Below are positions 24,573-34,115 of a stretch of DNA of 36,561 nt, piece by piece. A program made the translations under genes and the position numbers. The stretch is from Clostridia bacterium. Lineage in GTDB: Bacteria; Bacillota; Clostridia; Oscillospirales; Acutalibacteraceae. How positions within the stretch are numbered: the first letter of the stretch is position 1; every line of letters begins with the position of its first letter. Location: contig JAFQKN010000164.1 of NCBI GenBank assembly GCA_017396895.1, positions 1-36,561 on the forward strand. Direction: 5' to 3'. The notes beneath the pieces are model-generated. The model searched no databases. It worked only from the letters and a program-made list of their open reading frames with translations, and was not told the origin of the DNA.

Positions 24573-25860
24573 ATATGAACTGATAACCGAGAAAAAAAAG
24601 CAAAAGAAAGATATCATCAACAGTAAGCCGGCTATATTCCTGATGTCTTTATTCTTTTCTCTTTCCATCTGGTGTGTAGTATCAATGTACGAAACTCCCG
24701 AAACCGACCGTGTATTCCAGGATGTTAAAGTGCAAATGGCACTTACGGACACGGTTCCCGGCTTGCTGAATATGTCTGTTTTCGGTTCCAATGAGTTCTA
24801 TTGTGACGTAACGGTCAACGGCAAAAGTTATCTTGTCAATGATACAACTTTTACATCCGATAAGATCATTATTAAACCGAAACTTGAAGAAGTGCGTAAT
24901 CCGGGTGTATATGAAGTGGAGTTGGTTGCAAGTCTTGTCAATGCATCCTCTGAACTTTCCGTTGTTTCCGTGGAGCCGCAGTTTATTACCGTATATTTTG
25001 ATACCTTGACCGAAAAGAGCTATCCTCTGACACTTGTCGGTGCCGATGATTATGATGTTGCAGACAATTGCATGGTCGAGAGTATGACACTGCGGCCGTC
25101 CTCGGTAACACTCAGCGGTCCTTCTCTTGAAATGAATTCCATTAAGGAGATCAAGGCAAATGTTTCCATAACGGAACCCGTTTCCGTGACAACGCAATTT
25201 CCCGTTGAAATCGAATTTGTTACGGACGGTAAAACCGTGAATTACTGTCAAATTGCTGAACGTGAAGAATTGTACCTTGATGTTCAGGTTTCCGTGCAGA
25301 AGACGTACAAAATGGAAATCGATTTTGTCAATGCGCCTGAGGGAATTGATATAAATGCTTTGATTGATTACGATTTTGTCGATTACGATAATGAACTGAC
25401 ACTGTATGTGCCGACCGAAAGCGAGGCCTTGATGACGTCTGATACGATTACGGTCGGGCGGATCAATATGAGTGAAATTGCTTTCAAACAGTACCAGACA
25501 CTTTCTGTTGAACGGTATAACAGAAATATTTTCTATGATATCCTGCCCGGTATGTTGGATGTGTATTTTACGGTCAATACCGATCTGCTGACGGAAAACA
25601 CGGTGGTTGTTCCGGTGAATACCGACGGATTTGATATGACTTCTTACTCGTTCTCCGACAGCATTGAAAACGTCGTGATCATTACAGATGCCGAGACGTC
25701 TGATTTTTCCGTTGACGGTATTTATGCAGTGCCGGATGAGCAGGCTGTGAAACGCTTAAGTGATGGCGAAGGAACGGTTCCCGTGCAGATCATGTTGCCG
25801 ACAGATTGCAATAATGCATGGGTTTACGGTCATTATTCCGTAGCTGTTACAAAACATTAA
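24565..25860 (+). CDS. YbbR-domain protein (CdaR-like)
   Basis: This 431-residue protein has a short cytosolic N terminus, one membrane segment (about 22-45) and an extracytoplasmic part with several YbbR-type beta repeats. Examples are QDVKVQMALTDTVPGLLNM, SVEPQFITVYFDTLTEKSYPL and LRPSSVTLSGPSLEMNSIKEI. In B. subtilis and relatives this protein binds CdaA and tunes c-di-AMP synthesis. GGAGGGGGG is upstream of the ATG at 24565; the longer start at 24511 is inside cdaA and lacks such a site. The gene is translationally coupled to cdaA. Confidence 0.9.
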   Translation: MAEYELITEKKKQKKDIINSKPAIFLMSLFFSLSIWCVVSMYETPETDRVFQDVKVQMALTDTVPGLLNMSVFGSNEFYCDVTVNGKSYLVNDTTFTSDKIIIKPKLEEVRNPGVYEVELVASLVNASSELSVVSVEPQFITVYFDTLTEKSYPLTLVGADDYDVADNCMVESMTLRPSSVTLSGPSLEMNSIKEIKANVSITEPVSVTTQFPVEIEFVTDGKTVNYCQIAEREELYLDVQVSVQKTYKMEIDFVNAPEGIDINALIDYDFVDYDNELTLYVPTESEALMTSDTITVGRINMSEIAFKQYQTLSVERYNRNIFYDILPGMLDVYFTVNTDLLTENTVVVPVNTDGFDMTSYSFSDSIENVVIITDAETSDFSVDGIYAVPDEQAVKRLSDGEGTVPVQIMLPTDCNNAWVYGHYSVAVTKH

Positions 25861-25882
25861 ATTTATAATCGAGGGGTGGACT

Positions 25883-27220
25883 ATGCTGAAAGGAAAAAGA
25901 GTAGCCGTTTTGAGCATACTGATGTTTCTGCTGTTTGTCGGCGGGTGCTCTTTTGACTTTGTTTCCGTGGATAATCTGATGCGTGCCCCGAAATTAACAG
26001 GTATTTACGGTGAACTTGAGCAGGCTTTTGAGGCGAGTGTGGGGGATGCGATTACCTTGCAATCTCCAAGAAGCGGCTCGTACCGAACGGCTTTTGTTTT
26101 ACATGATATAGACGGTGATTTTGTTGATGAAGCATTGGTGTTTTACACGCTGAATTCCGATGCCTCCACCGTACATATTCACTTTTTGGATTATGTCAAC
26201 GATACATGGATATCTGCAGGAGACGAGACGGGCAGTGAAAGAGAAATCCATGAATTGCTGTTCAAAGATCTTGACGGTGACCGTACGCAGGAGATCATTG
26301 TCAATTTCAGCACAAAAGGCGGAAATAAACTGATGTCGGTTTACGGAATCGATTCACGCAATGCTGCTGTTTTTTCTGTTGCTCCATTGGCAACCGTTCA
26401 ATATCAGTCTTACATGATGATCGATCTTGATCGTGATTCAACCGACGAGATTTTTTATACCGTTTTTGAGGTTTCAGCAGAAAGCGGCGTCAGCGTTCCC
26501 TATGCTCGCGTGTTGAAGTATTCAAACGGAACAGACGGTCCCCGTATGGAGCCGGCGGTTTCATTGCCGTTGCAAAGCGGAATATCCGCATTCAGTGCAA
26601 TTACGGCGGACTTTACGGAGCGTGTGAGCAGGGTGTATCTTGATTGTTTATATGTAAATGCGGATACGATGATTACCGAAGTGATTGCATGGACACCGGA
26701 TTCGGGCTATATGCTGTTGATGAATAAGCAAGATGAAAATGCAATATTGAAAACATCGCGTCCGGCCAATTTGTATACGGAAGATATTGATAATGACAAT
26801 ATGATGGAAATTCCCGGAGAATATGAATTGCCTTGTTCAGAAATTCTGAATGTCGCGGAAGGAATGCAATATAAGTCAATCGGCAGGAATTATTACAAGT
26901 TGCAATCTGACGGTTCCATGCTTTTGTACAAAGCCGATTATGCTGATCCTGCAGGACGGTATTTGTTTGATCTGTTGTCGATTGGGTATTACGGGAAGAT
27001 TTGTACCGTTTATGATTGTCTGTCGGAATCTACGGCATTCTATATTTATGATTCGGTCAATAAGAAGCGTGCCGAACACCTGTTTACTTTGCAGTTAAAA
27101 GTAGTAAACGGCGATTATACTGCCTATTATGATATTGGTGAAGTCGGCGCAAAGAACGGTTTTACGCCTGCGTTGATCGGAAAATCCATTACGATTCTTG
27201 ATACGGATGTGAAAGAATGA
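25883..27220 (+). CDS. Lipoprotein with FG-GAP/VCBS-like Ca-binding repeats
   Basis: This 445-residue protein has a lipobox ending in C22 (LLFVGGC), so it should be anchored outside the membrane. Four motifs of DxDxD type occur: DIDGDFVDEA (75-84), DLDGDRTQEI (129-138), DLDRDSTDEI (181-190) and DIDNDNMMEI (301-310). These resemble the metal-binding loops of FG-GAP/integrin-like beta-propeller blades. No enzyme domain is recognised. It begins 22 nt after ybbR (GAGGGGTGG ahead of the ATG) and overlaps the response regulator by ATGA. It may serve as a sensor accessory for the histidine kinase; that is inference from position only. Confidence 0.8.
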   Translation: MLKGKRVAVLSILMFLLFVGGCSFDFVSVDNLMRAPKLTGIYGELEQAFEASVGDAITLQSPRSGSYRTAFVLHDIDGDFVDEALVFYTLNSDASTVHIHFLDYVNDTWISAGDETGSEREIHELLFKDLDGDRTQEIIVNFSTKGGNKLMSVYGIDSRNAAVFSVAPLATVQYQSYMMIDLDRDSTDEIFYTVFEVSAESGVSVPYARVLKYSNGTDGPRMEPAVSLPLQSGISAFSAITADFTERVSRVYLDCLYVNADTMITEVIAWTPDSGYMLLMNKQDENAILKTSRPANLYTEDIDNDNMMEIPGEYELPCSEILNVAEGMQYKSIGRNYYKLQSDGSMLLYKADYADPAGRYLFDLLSIGYYGKICTVYDCLSESTAFYIYDSVNKKRAEHLFTLQLKVVNGDYTAYYDIGEVGAKNGFTPALIGKSITILDTDVKE

Positions 27221-27921
27221 AAAGAGTATTGATCGCGGAAGATGAAAAATCAATACGCGAATTTGTAGTCATATATCTGAAAAGAAGCGGTTTTGACGTT
27301 GTTGAAGCGCAGGACGGGCAACAAGCCATCGAATTGTATAATAAATATAACGGAGAATTTGATGTTGCTTTGTTGGATATTATGATGCCTGTTGTTGACG
27401 GGCTTGAGGTTTGTAAGTACCTGCGGCAGAAAAGCAAAACGATCGGTATTATCATTTTGACAGCAAAAACACAGGAAATGGACAAGGTGACCGGTCTGCT
27501 TGTCGGTGCGGATGATTATGTGACAAAACCTTTTTCGCCGTCGGAACTGATGGCGCGTATTGATGCCATTTATCGCCGCGTCAGCATCAATAACGAAGCC
27601 ATCAACAATCGGAAAAATTCGGACACGATTGCGATCGGTGATTTTTTGCTCAATCTTAGAAGCAGAACATTGCTCAAAGACGGCAATCCGATTGAATTAA
27701 CACAAGTAGAATTTATGTTGATGGAATATTTTTTTGAGAATCCCGATATTGCATTGGATCGCAATGCAATTTTGCAATACGTTTGGGGAGCTTCTTATTA
27801 CGGTGACGATAAAGTTGTTGACGTGAATATCAGAAGACTGCGTATGAAAGTCGAAGAAACTCCTTCTAAACCGAAACATTTGGTGACTGTATGGGGGATC
27901 GGTTACAAATGGATCCCTTAA
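27217..27921 (+). CDS. OmpR/PhoB-family response regulator
   Basis: This 234-residue regulator has a receiver domain (about 1-120) with the acidic pair E8/D9, phosphoacceptor D54 in LLDIMMP and the conserved lysine in YVTKPF. A winged-helix DNA-binding domain follows (about 135-232), with GKDGNPIELT-like LLKDGNPIELTQVEFMLMEY and VVDVNIRRLRMKVEE. It is coupled to the lipoprotein gene by a 4-nt overlap and lies 17 nt before its probable kinase. Targets are unknown. Confidence 0.97.
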   Translation: MKRVLIAEDEKSIREFVVIYLKRSGFDVVEAQDGQQAIELYNKYNGEFDVALLDIMMPVVDGLEVCKYLRQKSKTIGIIILTAKTQEMDKVTGLLVGADDYVTKPFSPSELMARIDAIYRRVSINNEAINNRKNSDTIAIGDFLLNLRSRTLLKDGNPIELTQVEFMLMEYFFENPDIALDRNAILQYVWGASYYGDDKVVDVNIRRLRMKVEETPSKPKHLVTVWGIGYKWIP

Positions 27922-27938
27922 AAAGGAAGTGAAACTGT

Positions 27939-29393
27939 TTGAATGCGATGTCGATCACAAAAAAATGGTTGTATTCAACTATTTTTGTCATTACGCTCGT
28001 TTTGCTTGTCGTTGCATTCACGGTTTCGATCTTGTTCAAAGGGTATTACCATAATTACGCAAAAGATACACTGAACTCTTTGAGTCAAAGTACGGGAATT
28101 GCAAATTCATTCAGTTCTTATTTGAATGCGGATGCTGATACCTTTGCTTTGGGCGCAAAGCAATATGTTGAAAATTTCACCTACACAAATCTTTGTGAGG
28201 TTTGGGTTTTGGACGGAACGGGGAATGTGATTGTCTCATCAACCGGTTTTATGCCGTCGGAAACCGTATATAAAGATTATACCGATGCTTTAAAATCAAC
28301 GACAGGAAAAGGAGAATGGATCGGAGAGTTGACCAACGGCGAAGACGTCTATGCGCTGACTGTTCTGCTGCCGAGAACGGACGGTAAGAACAACGGAGCT
28401 GTTCGGTTTATAACTTCATTGGATGATATCAACCGTCAGTGGCGTAATCTGAATGTGCTGATCACATTGTTTTGTTTGTTTGCTTTGACGCTTGTTTTCA
28501 TTTCAGGTTGGTTCTTTATTCGGTCCATTGTAAATCCCGTAAAACGTGTCAATGAAGTGACGCGACGTATAGCGGCAGGTGATTTTTCCGTTCAGTTAAA
28601 GACGGAAGATCGCAATGATGAGATCGGTGAGTTGATTGCCTCCATTAACTTTATGACCGAAGAATTGGCAAGAACGGATAAACTGAAGAATGATTTCATT
28701 TCAACCGTATCGCATGAATTGCGTACGCCGCTGACTGCCATTAAAGGTTGGACGGAAACGATGCGTGATATGACGGAATTTGATCCGATTCTGATGACAA
28801 GCGGTTTGCAGGTCATTGCGGATGAATCAGAGCGATTGTACACACTTGTGGAAGATCTGCTTGATTTCTCAAAAATGGCAAGCGGCAGAATGATGTTGCA
28901 TCTGACGTACATTGATGTTCTTGCGGAACTTGATATGGCAGTGTATGTGTTTAAGGACCGCGCTGAGAGACGAGGTATACATATTATATATGAGTCACCT
29001 GATTTTACCGCGCCGATGATGGGCGATCCGGATCGACTCAAACAGGTGTTTGTCAATATACTCGACAATGCAGTTAAGTATTCACAGGACGGTGCGCAGA
29101 TCCTTGTGAACGCTGTGCGCAATGAAAATGAAATCATAATCAGCATACAGGATTTCGGCTGCGGACTATCTGCGTCGGATCTTCCTCATGTGAAAGAAAA
29201 GTTTTATAAATCCAATGTTTCCGTAAAAGGTTCGGGCATCGGTCTGGCGGTATCGGATGAAATCATCAGTCGTCACGGCGGTACACTTGACATCTCAAGT
29301 CGCTTGCAAGCGGGAACTTTGGTCGTTATCCGTTTGCCTTTGCAATCGGACGCAGTAAATGAAAGAAAGGATAATACGAATGAGCAAGAATAA
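27939..29393 (+). CDS. HAMP-containing sensor histidine kinase
   Basis: This 484-residue kinase has TM1 (about 10-32), an extracytoplasmic sensor region (about 33-165), TM2 (about 168-190) and a HAMP domain (about 190-242). The HisKA domain follows with H259 in STVSHELRTPLTAIKGW, then HATPase_c with NILDNAVKYS, DFGCGLS and GSGIGLAVS. The architecture resembles WalK/PhoR-type kinases without a PAS domain. TTG at 27939 fits AGGAAG upstream; the in-frame ATG at 27948 is an alternative with poorer spacing. It overlaps the DUF1385 gene by 14 nt. Confidence 0.95.
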   Translation: MNAMSITKKWLYSTIFVITLVLLVVAFTVSILFKGYYHNYAKDTLNSLSQSTGIANSFSSYLNADADTFALGAKQYVENFTYTNLCEVWVLDGTGNVIVSSTGFMPSETVYKDYTDALKSTTGKGEWIGELTNGEDVYALTVLLPRTDGKNNGAVRFITSLDDINRQWRNLNVLITLFCLFALTLVFISGWFFIRSIVNPVKRVNEVTRRIAAGDFSVQLKTEDRNDEIGELIASINFMTEELARTDKLKNDFISTVSHELRTPLTAIKGWTETMRDMTEFDPILMTSGLQVIADESERLYTLVEDLLDFSKMASGRMMLHLTYIDVLAELDMAVYVFKDRAERRGIHIIYESPDFTAPMMGDPDRLKQVFVNILDNAVKYSQDGAQILVNAVRNENEIIISIQDFGCGLSASDLPHVKEKFYKSNVSVKGSGIGLAVSDEIISRHGGTLDISSRLQAGTLVVIRLPLQSDAVNERKDNTNEQE

Positions 29394-30360
29394 ACATATG
29401 ACCAGTGTAGGCGGCCAGGCATTGATCGAAGGTATCATGATGAACGGACCGAAAGGTGCCGCTATGGCAGTCAGAAAACCGGACGGTGAAATTCAGCTTG
29501 ATATGAAGGATTTTAAGCATATTCGTGATAAGGTCCCGTTTCTCGGTTGGCCTGTTATCCGCGGTGTTGTCAATTTTGTCGAAAGTATGCTGATCGGTTA
29601 TAAATGCCTGATGGCTTCGGCAGAAATATCCGGACAACTTGAAGAAGAGGAAAAACCCGAAAACATGGGTAAAATCGATCGTTGGCTTTCCGAGCATTTG
29701 AATGAAAAAGTGTTTTCGGCTTTGATGGTTGTTGCAACCGTTCTTGCTTTCGGTATTTGTTTTTTGTTGTTCTTTTACGCCCCTACAAAACTCTTTGAAT
29801 TGCTCAACGGAATATTGATCGACAAGGCAAATGTGGATCTTATTCGTTTGCAACCGCTGTTTGAAGGCATTATTAAGATGATGCTGTTGGTTTTATATAT
29901 GTTTTTTGTCTCAAGAACCAAGGATATCAAACGCGTATTTATGTATCACGGTGCAGAACATAAGGCAATTTTCTGTTACGAAAACGGGGATGAGTTGACG
30001 GTTGAGAATGTAAAGAAGTACAAGCGGTTCCATCCGAGATGCGGAACGAGCTTCATTTTTGTAGTTCTCATTATCAGTGTTTTTATTACCACCATTCTGC
30101 GCTTGATCGTGCCCGAATCCGTTACGGGTGTATTGTGGGTGGCTTTGAAACTTATGGTTTTGCCACTCATTATGGGGATCGGATATGAGTGTATCCGTTT
30201 TGCCGGAAAGCATGAAAATGTATTTACTCGAATTCTGACGGCGCCCGGAATGTGGATGCAGCGAATTACGACCAATGAACCCACTGATGACATTATTGAA
30301 GTCGGTATCGTTGCGTTGAAAGCGGTAATTACAGATAATCCTGAGGATGATGCTTTATGA
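29380..30360 (+). CDS. DUF1385 (YqhQ-like) membrane protein
   Basis: This 326-residue protein of the DUF1385 family starts with the family signature SVGGQALIEGIMMNGPKGAA and has FLGWPVIRGVVNF, several hydrophobic segments from about 110 onward, and YHGAEHKAIFCYENGDELTVE and FHPRCGTSF. The family is found near prmC in Clostridia and its function is unknown. The start at 29380 is 9 nt after GAAAGG, inside the end of the histidine kinase gene; a start at 29359 lies upstream of that site. It overlaps prmC by 4 nt. Confidence 0.92.
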   Translation: MSKNKHMTSVGGQALIEGIMMNGPKGAAMAVRKPDGEIQLDMKDFKHIRDKVPFLGWPVIRGVVNFVESMLIGYKCLMASAEISGQLEEEEKPENMGKIDRWLSEHLNEKVFSALMVVATVLAFGICFLLFFYAPTKLFELLNGILIDKANVDLIRLQPLFEGIIKMMLLVLYMFFVSRTKDIKRVFMYHGAEHKAIFCYENGDELTVENVKKYKRFHPRCGTSFIFVVLIISVFITTILRLIVPESVTGVLWVALKLMVLPLIMGIGYECIRFAGKHENVFTRILTAPGMWMQRITTNEPTDDIIEVGIVALKAVITDNPEDDAL

Positions 30361-31232
30361 TAATTACACTTGAGAAATGCTTTTTTGAAACTGTTGCATT
30401 TCTTGAAGAGCACGGCATCGAGGATGCAAAATTCGATGCAAGGGAAATCATTCTTCATGCAACAAAGATTGATCGTGTTCTGTTCGGCATTCAATCTGAG
30501 CTGAAAATTTCAGACGAAAAACAGGAACGCGTAAAAGAGCTTTTGCTGAAAAGAGTGCAAGGTATTCCACTGCAATATATTCTCGGTGAATGGGATTTTT
30601 ACGGTTATACCTTCGATGTCACGGAAGGTGTGTTGATTCCTCGACCGGAAACGGAAGAACTGACCGATCTTGCAATCGCAGAAATAGCGCATCAGAAAAA
30701 AGTTATATATGATATTTGCGGCGGTACGGGGTGCATCGGCTTGGCTATTGCAATTGAGTGTCCGCAAACGGAAGTATATATATTCGAAAAATATCCGATT
30801 CCGTGTGCTTGTATCAGAAACAACATCATAAGGTACGGATTGAATAACGTGCACCTTGAGCAATGCGATGTGCTTGATTTTGATGAATGGGATGATTTTC
30901 CCCGTCCCGATCTGATCGTATCCAATCCGCCCTATATACCGACAGGCGAACTTGATGACCTGCAGGAAGAAGTCAAAAAAGAACCTATGACGGCGCTTGA
31001 CGGCGGTGAAGACGGAATGCTGTTTTATCGTGCTCTGTCAAAGAATTGGTTTGCGCATTTACGCGAGGGGGGCATGATGTTTTTGGAATGCTCCGAAGAA
31101 CAGCCGCAACTTGTAATGGATTTGTTTGATCCGTCAGAAGTGGTTGCAGAGCAATCCGGTACGCGCAAGGATTTTTACGGACTTGACCGCTTTGTGTACA
31201 TAAAAAAAGCTAAGAAAGGAAAAAGCAGATGA
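30357..31232 (+). CDS. prmC: Peptide chain release factor glutamine methyltransferase
   Basis: This 291-residue SAM-dependent enzyme methylates the glutamine of the GGQ motif in RF1 and RF2. An N-terminal helical domain contains FDAREIILHATKIDR and VQGIPLQYILGEWDFYG. The methyltransferase domain has IYDICGGTGCIGLAIA (SAM site) and catalytic N190-P-P-Y193 in VSNPPYIPTGEL. The usual partner prfA is not adjacent. It is joined to both neighbours by 4-nt overlaps. Confidence 0.95.
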   Translation: MIITLEKCFFETVAFLEEHGIEDAKFDAREIILHATKIDRVLFGIQSELKISDEKQERVKELLLKRVQGIPLQYILGEWDFYGYTFDVTEGVLIPRPETEELTDLAIAEIAHQKKVIYDICGGTGCIGLAIAIECPQTEVYIFEKYPIPCACIRNNIIRYGLNNVHLEQCDVLDFDEWDDFPRPDLIVSNPPYIPTGELDDLQEEVKKEPMTALDGGEDGMLFYRALSKNWFAHLREGGMMFLECSEEQPQLVMDLFDPSEVVAEQSGTRKDFYGLDRFVYIKKAKKGKSR

Positions 31233-31921
31233 TTTTCACATTATTGCAATTGCTGACAGGTGATCTTACAAGGTCGCAGATCGCATCTGTTCTGGTTTTG
31301 CTTGCAGCATTGCTGTTTGTAATGTTTGTCAGTATGCCGGTCCATGAATCTGCGCATGCATTTGCGGCATCGTTGATGGGCGATCCTACGGGCAAATTGA
31401 AAGGTAGAATCACCTTGAATCCGTTTGCCCATCTGACATTACCCGGTACACTTATGATGCTGTTTCTCGGCTTCGGCTATGCGCGTCCCGTGCCGGTCAA
31501 TATTATGAATTTCAAGAACAGAAAGGTCGGGTTTGCACTGACTTCTCTGGCAGGACCGCTATCCAATGTCATAATGGCGGTTTTATCAGTGCTCGTATCT
31601 GCTTTCATACACAGATTTGCAGATCCTTCTATGGCGGCAAGCGTTTTCTATATGTTTTTTATTTACGTTGCGGAATATAATTTTGTGTTGGCTTTGTTTA
31701 ATATGATTCCAATTCCTCCCTTGGACGGATCACGTTTGGTGACGCTTGTATTGCCTGATAAATACTATTATAAATTATTGCAATATGAACGCTATTTTAT
31801 TTACATTATTTTTGCGCTTTCTTTTATCGTGAACAGAATTGATTTCATCCCGTCGCTCTCGGACATCGCGTTTATGGCTGTGAACGGACTTGAAAATATG
31901 CTGTTAAATATATTGATGTAA
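31229..31921 (+). CDS. M50-family site-2 metalloprotease
   Basis: This 230-residue intramembrane zinc protease has H39-E-S-A-H43 within the first hydrophobic block and the third zinc ligand D166 in NMIPIPPLDGSRL. DPTGKLKGRITLNPFAHL and GYARPVPVN are typical of the short YwhC/SpoIVFB-like M50 group without PDZ or CBS domains. It has about five membrane segments. Substrates are unknown; related proteases cut anti-sigma factors or pro-sigma factors. Its place between prmC and scpA is common in Clostridia. Confidence 0.93.
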   Translation: MIFTLLQLLTGDLTRSQIASVLVLLAALLFVMFVSMPVHESAHAFAASLMGDPTGKLKGRITLNPFAHLTLPGTLMMLFLGFGYARPVPVNIMNFKNRKVGFALTSLAGPLSNVIMAVLSVLVSAFIHRFADPSMAASVFYMFFIYVAEYNFVLALFNMIPIPPLDGSRLVTLVLPDKYYYKLLQYERYFIYIIFALSFIVNRIDFIPSLSDIAFMAVNGLENMLLNILM

Positions 31922-31930
31922 GGTTATTTC

Positions 31931-32662
31931 ATGGAAACAATTCAGTATAAATTGGATGTATTTGAAGGTCCTCTCGATCTGCTTTTGCATCTGATTACAA
32001 AACACAAACTGAATATTAACGACATTTCGATTTTTGCTTTGGTTGAGCAGTACACGGCCTATATTGCCAATGTCTCTGAAGAAGATCTTGAACAAGCCAG
32101 CGAGTTTCTTGAGATGGCGGCACGGCTTGTGCATATCAAAACCGTTTCATTGTTGCCCGTTTATGAAGATTCGCAGAATCTGAAAAAGGAGCTGGAACGT
32201 GAACTGATCGAATACCGTGATTGCAAGTTGCTTGCTGCGCAGTTGTCGAAACAGACGGAAGGTTTTTCTTCATTAACGCGAACCCCGGAGCCGATTCCCG
32301 CTGATATGACGTATCACCGTGTACACGATTCAACGGAATTACTCAAGGCTTACCTCAATGCCGTCGGCAAAAGGTTGCGCCGATTGCCGCCTCCTTTTGA
32401 TTCTTTTAAAGGCATTGTTGCAAAAAAAGTTGTTTCCGTTTCCAATACCATTCGCAAGGTGGTTAAAAGAATTGCCGGCAAGGGAAAACACAGTTTTATT
32501 TCCATCTTTGAACAGGCAGAGAGCAGATCGGAACTTGTGGCAACATTTCTGGCTGTGCTGGAGTTGACCAAACGAAAGAATATTTTACTCGAAAGTGAAG
32601 ATGACGGAAAACTGTCGATCACACTTTTGAGCGAACCGGAGGGGGACATTGACTTTGAATGA
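31931..32662 (+). CDS. scpA: Segregation and condensation protein A
   Basis: This 243-residue kleisin bridges SMC heads with ScpB to condense and segregate the chromosome. The N terminus YKLDVFEGPLDLLLHLITKHKLNINDI is the hallmark, and EFLEMAARLVHIKTVSLLP follows. The C-terminal winged helix has FLAVLELTKRKNILLES. The length is normal. It starts 9 nt after the M50 gene and overlaps scpB by 14 nt. Confidence 0.96.
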   Translation: METIQYKLDVFEGPLDLLLHLITKHKLNINDISIFALVEQYTAYIANVSEEDLEQASEFLEMAARLVHIKTVSLLPVYEDSQNLKKELERELIEYRDCKLLAAQLSKQTEGFSSLTRTPEPIPADMTYHRVHDSTELLKAYLNAVGKRLRRLPPPFDSFKGIVAKKVVSVSNTIRKVVKRIAGKGKHSFISIFEQAESRSELVATFLAVLELTKRKNILLESEDDGKLSITLLSEPEGDIDFE

Positions 32663-33245
32663 TGATATTTTACGACTTAAAAGTGCAGTAGAAGCTGTTG
32701 TCTTTGCCTGCGGTGAACCGATCGAAGTACAGAAAATAGCACAGGCTTTTGCTATGGGTGTTGCTGATATACAGGAAGTGCTCGATATGCTTGTTTTGGA
32801 ATATGCCGAGCGCAACGGAGGTTTTGTGTTGAAGAAACTGGATGATGCATACCAGTTTGTAACACAGCCGACTTATCTGGATGACATCCGAAAAGTATTG
32901 GATGTGCGCAGAAATCAACCGCTAAGCCAGGCGGCTTTTGAAGTTCTTTCGATTGTTGCATACAATCAGCCTGTTACAAAATCATTTATAGAACAGGTCA
33001 GAGGTGTCGATTGTTCGGGAGTTATCGGAACTTTATGTCAAAGAGATTTGATAGAAGAGTGCGGAAGACTTGACTTACCGGGCAGACCTTTGTTATACTG
33101 TACTACAACCGCATTTTTAAGATGTTTCTGCTTATCGTCTTTGGAAGATCTTCCGGAATTGCCGCAGGATAATGATGCATTGGCAGCTATGGAAGGGCTT
33201 TCGAATGCAGACGGCGTATTGAACGGGCAAATATCAATTCTTTGA
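32649..33245 (+). CDS. scpB: Segregation and condensation protein B
   Basis: This 198-residue protein has two winged helices and partners ScpA and SMC. SAVEAVVFACGEPIEVQKIA, ERNGGFVLKKLDDAYQFVTQP and QPLSQAAFEVLSIVAYNQPVTKSFIEQVRG are family signatures, and GRLDLPGRPLLYCTT closes the core. It starts with TTG at 32649, 6 nt after GGAGG, within the end of scpA. The C-terminal tail is variable. Confidence 0.95.
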   Translation: MTLNDDILRLKSAVEAVVFACGEPIEVQKIAQAFAMGVADIQEVLDMLVLEYAERNGGFVLKKLDDAYQFVTQPTYLDDIRKVLDVRRNQPLSQAAFEVLSIVAYNQPVTKSFIEQVRGVDCSGVIGTLCQRDLIEECGRLDLPGRPLLYCTTTAFLRCFCLSSLEDLPELPQDNDALAAMEGLSNADGVLNGQISIL

Positions 33246-33257
33246 GGGGGTGTTCTT

Positions 33258-34115
33258 TTGGGTGTTGTTCTGATGATCCTGAAAGTAATCGGATGGATTC
33301 TTTTGTCTGTGATCGCACTGGTCATTCTTGCGCTTTTTGTAAGAGTGCGAATCGTTGCCGACTATGGAGAAAAGTCTTCTGTGTCGGTTAAATGGTTGTT
33401 TTTGAATATACCTGTTTTTCCCGCAAAAAAGAAAGCAAAGAAAGCGACTGAGAACTTGCAAGATGTTGCAGAAGTCGGCACCGAGGCACAGAATCAACTT
33501 GCGTCCGCAACAGAAGAACCGAGCAAAACGGAAGAACCGCCTGCTGCGGAAGTGAAGACTGCAGACGGGACGGATGCATCACAGAATGCTGAAACCGACA
33601 ATGCCGCCGCAAACAAAGAAAACCCGAACATTCTGCAAATGTTTTACAGTGCTAACGGCGGCGTGGACGGCTTGGTTTTGCTGATTAAGGAAATTTTTTC
33701 TTATCTTGGTTCTTTTTTCGGCGGCATATTCCACGGTTTTGTAATTGATGAGCTGATGGTGGATATGGTTGTTACCAAATCCGATGCCGCGCAAACGGCT
33801 ATATATTACGGCCAGTTGTGTTCTACCGTTTTTCCCATGTTGGGAACTTTTGTAACAAAATACAAAGTCAAGCAGTATGACTTTAATATTACACCGGATT
33901 TTCTTGCCCGAAAGAGTAAGGCGGAAATGCACGTTGCATTTTGGTTCCGACCGGCAAAACTCATCGGCATTGTATTGCTTTTGGTGGGCCGTTTGGTATT
34001 TAAGGTCGGTTTCAAAGTCGCATTCAGAATGTTAAAACCCGTGTTGGCATCACGGAAAAATAAAAAGCAAAGCAATTCAAATAATAATACAGAGAGTGGT
34101 GTTTCAAATGAGTGA
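33258..34115 (+). CDS. DUF2953 membrane protein (YtfI-like)
   Basis: This 285-residue protein has an N-terminal membrane segment (about 5-28). A low-complexity stretch rich in Glu, Ala and Thr runs from about 58 to 125, and the DUF2953-like part from about 130 to 260 includes DELMVDMVVTKSDAAQTAIYYGQLCS. The C-terminal tail is basic and Asn/Ser-rich. The family is linked by position to gerW (ytfI-ytfJ in B. subtilis), as here, and its role is unknown. It starts with TTG at 33258, 7 nt after GAGGGGG. It overlaps gerW by 8 nt. Confidence 0.82.
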   Translation: MGVVLMILKVIGWILLSVIALVILALFVRVRIVADYGEKSSVSVKWLFLNIPVFPAKKKAKKATENLQDVAEVGTEAQNQLASATEEPSKTEEPPAAEVKTADGTDASQNAETDNAAANKENPNILQMFYSANGGVDGLVLLIKEIFSYLGSFFGGIFHGFVIDELMVDMVVTKSDAAQTAIYYGQLCSTVFPMLGTFVTKYKVKQYDFNITPDFLARKSKAEMHVAFWFRPAKLIGIVLLLVGRLVFKVGFKVAFRMLKPVLASRKNKKQSNSNNNTESGVSNE

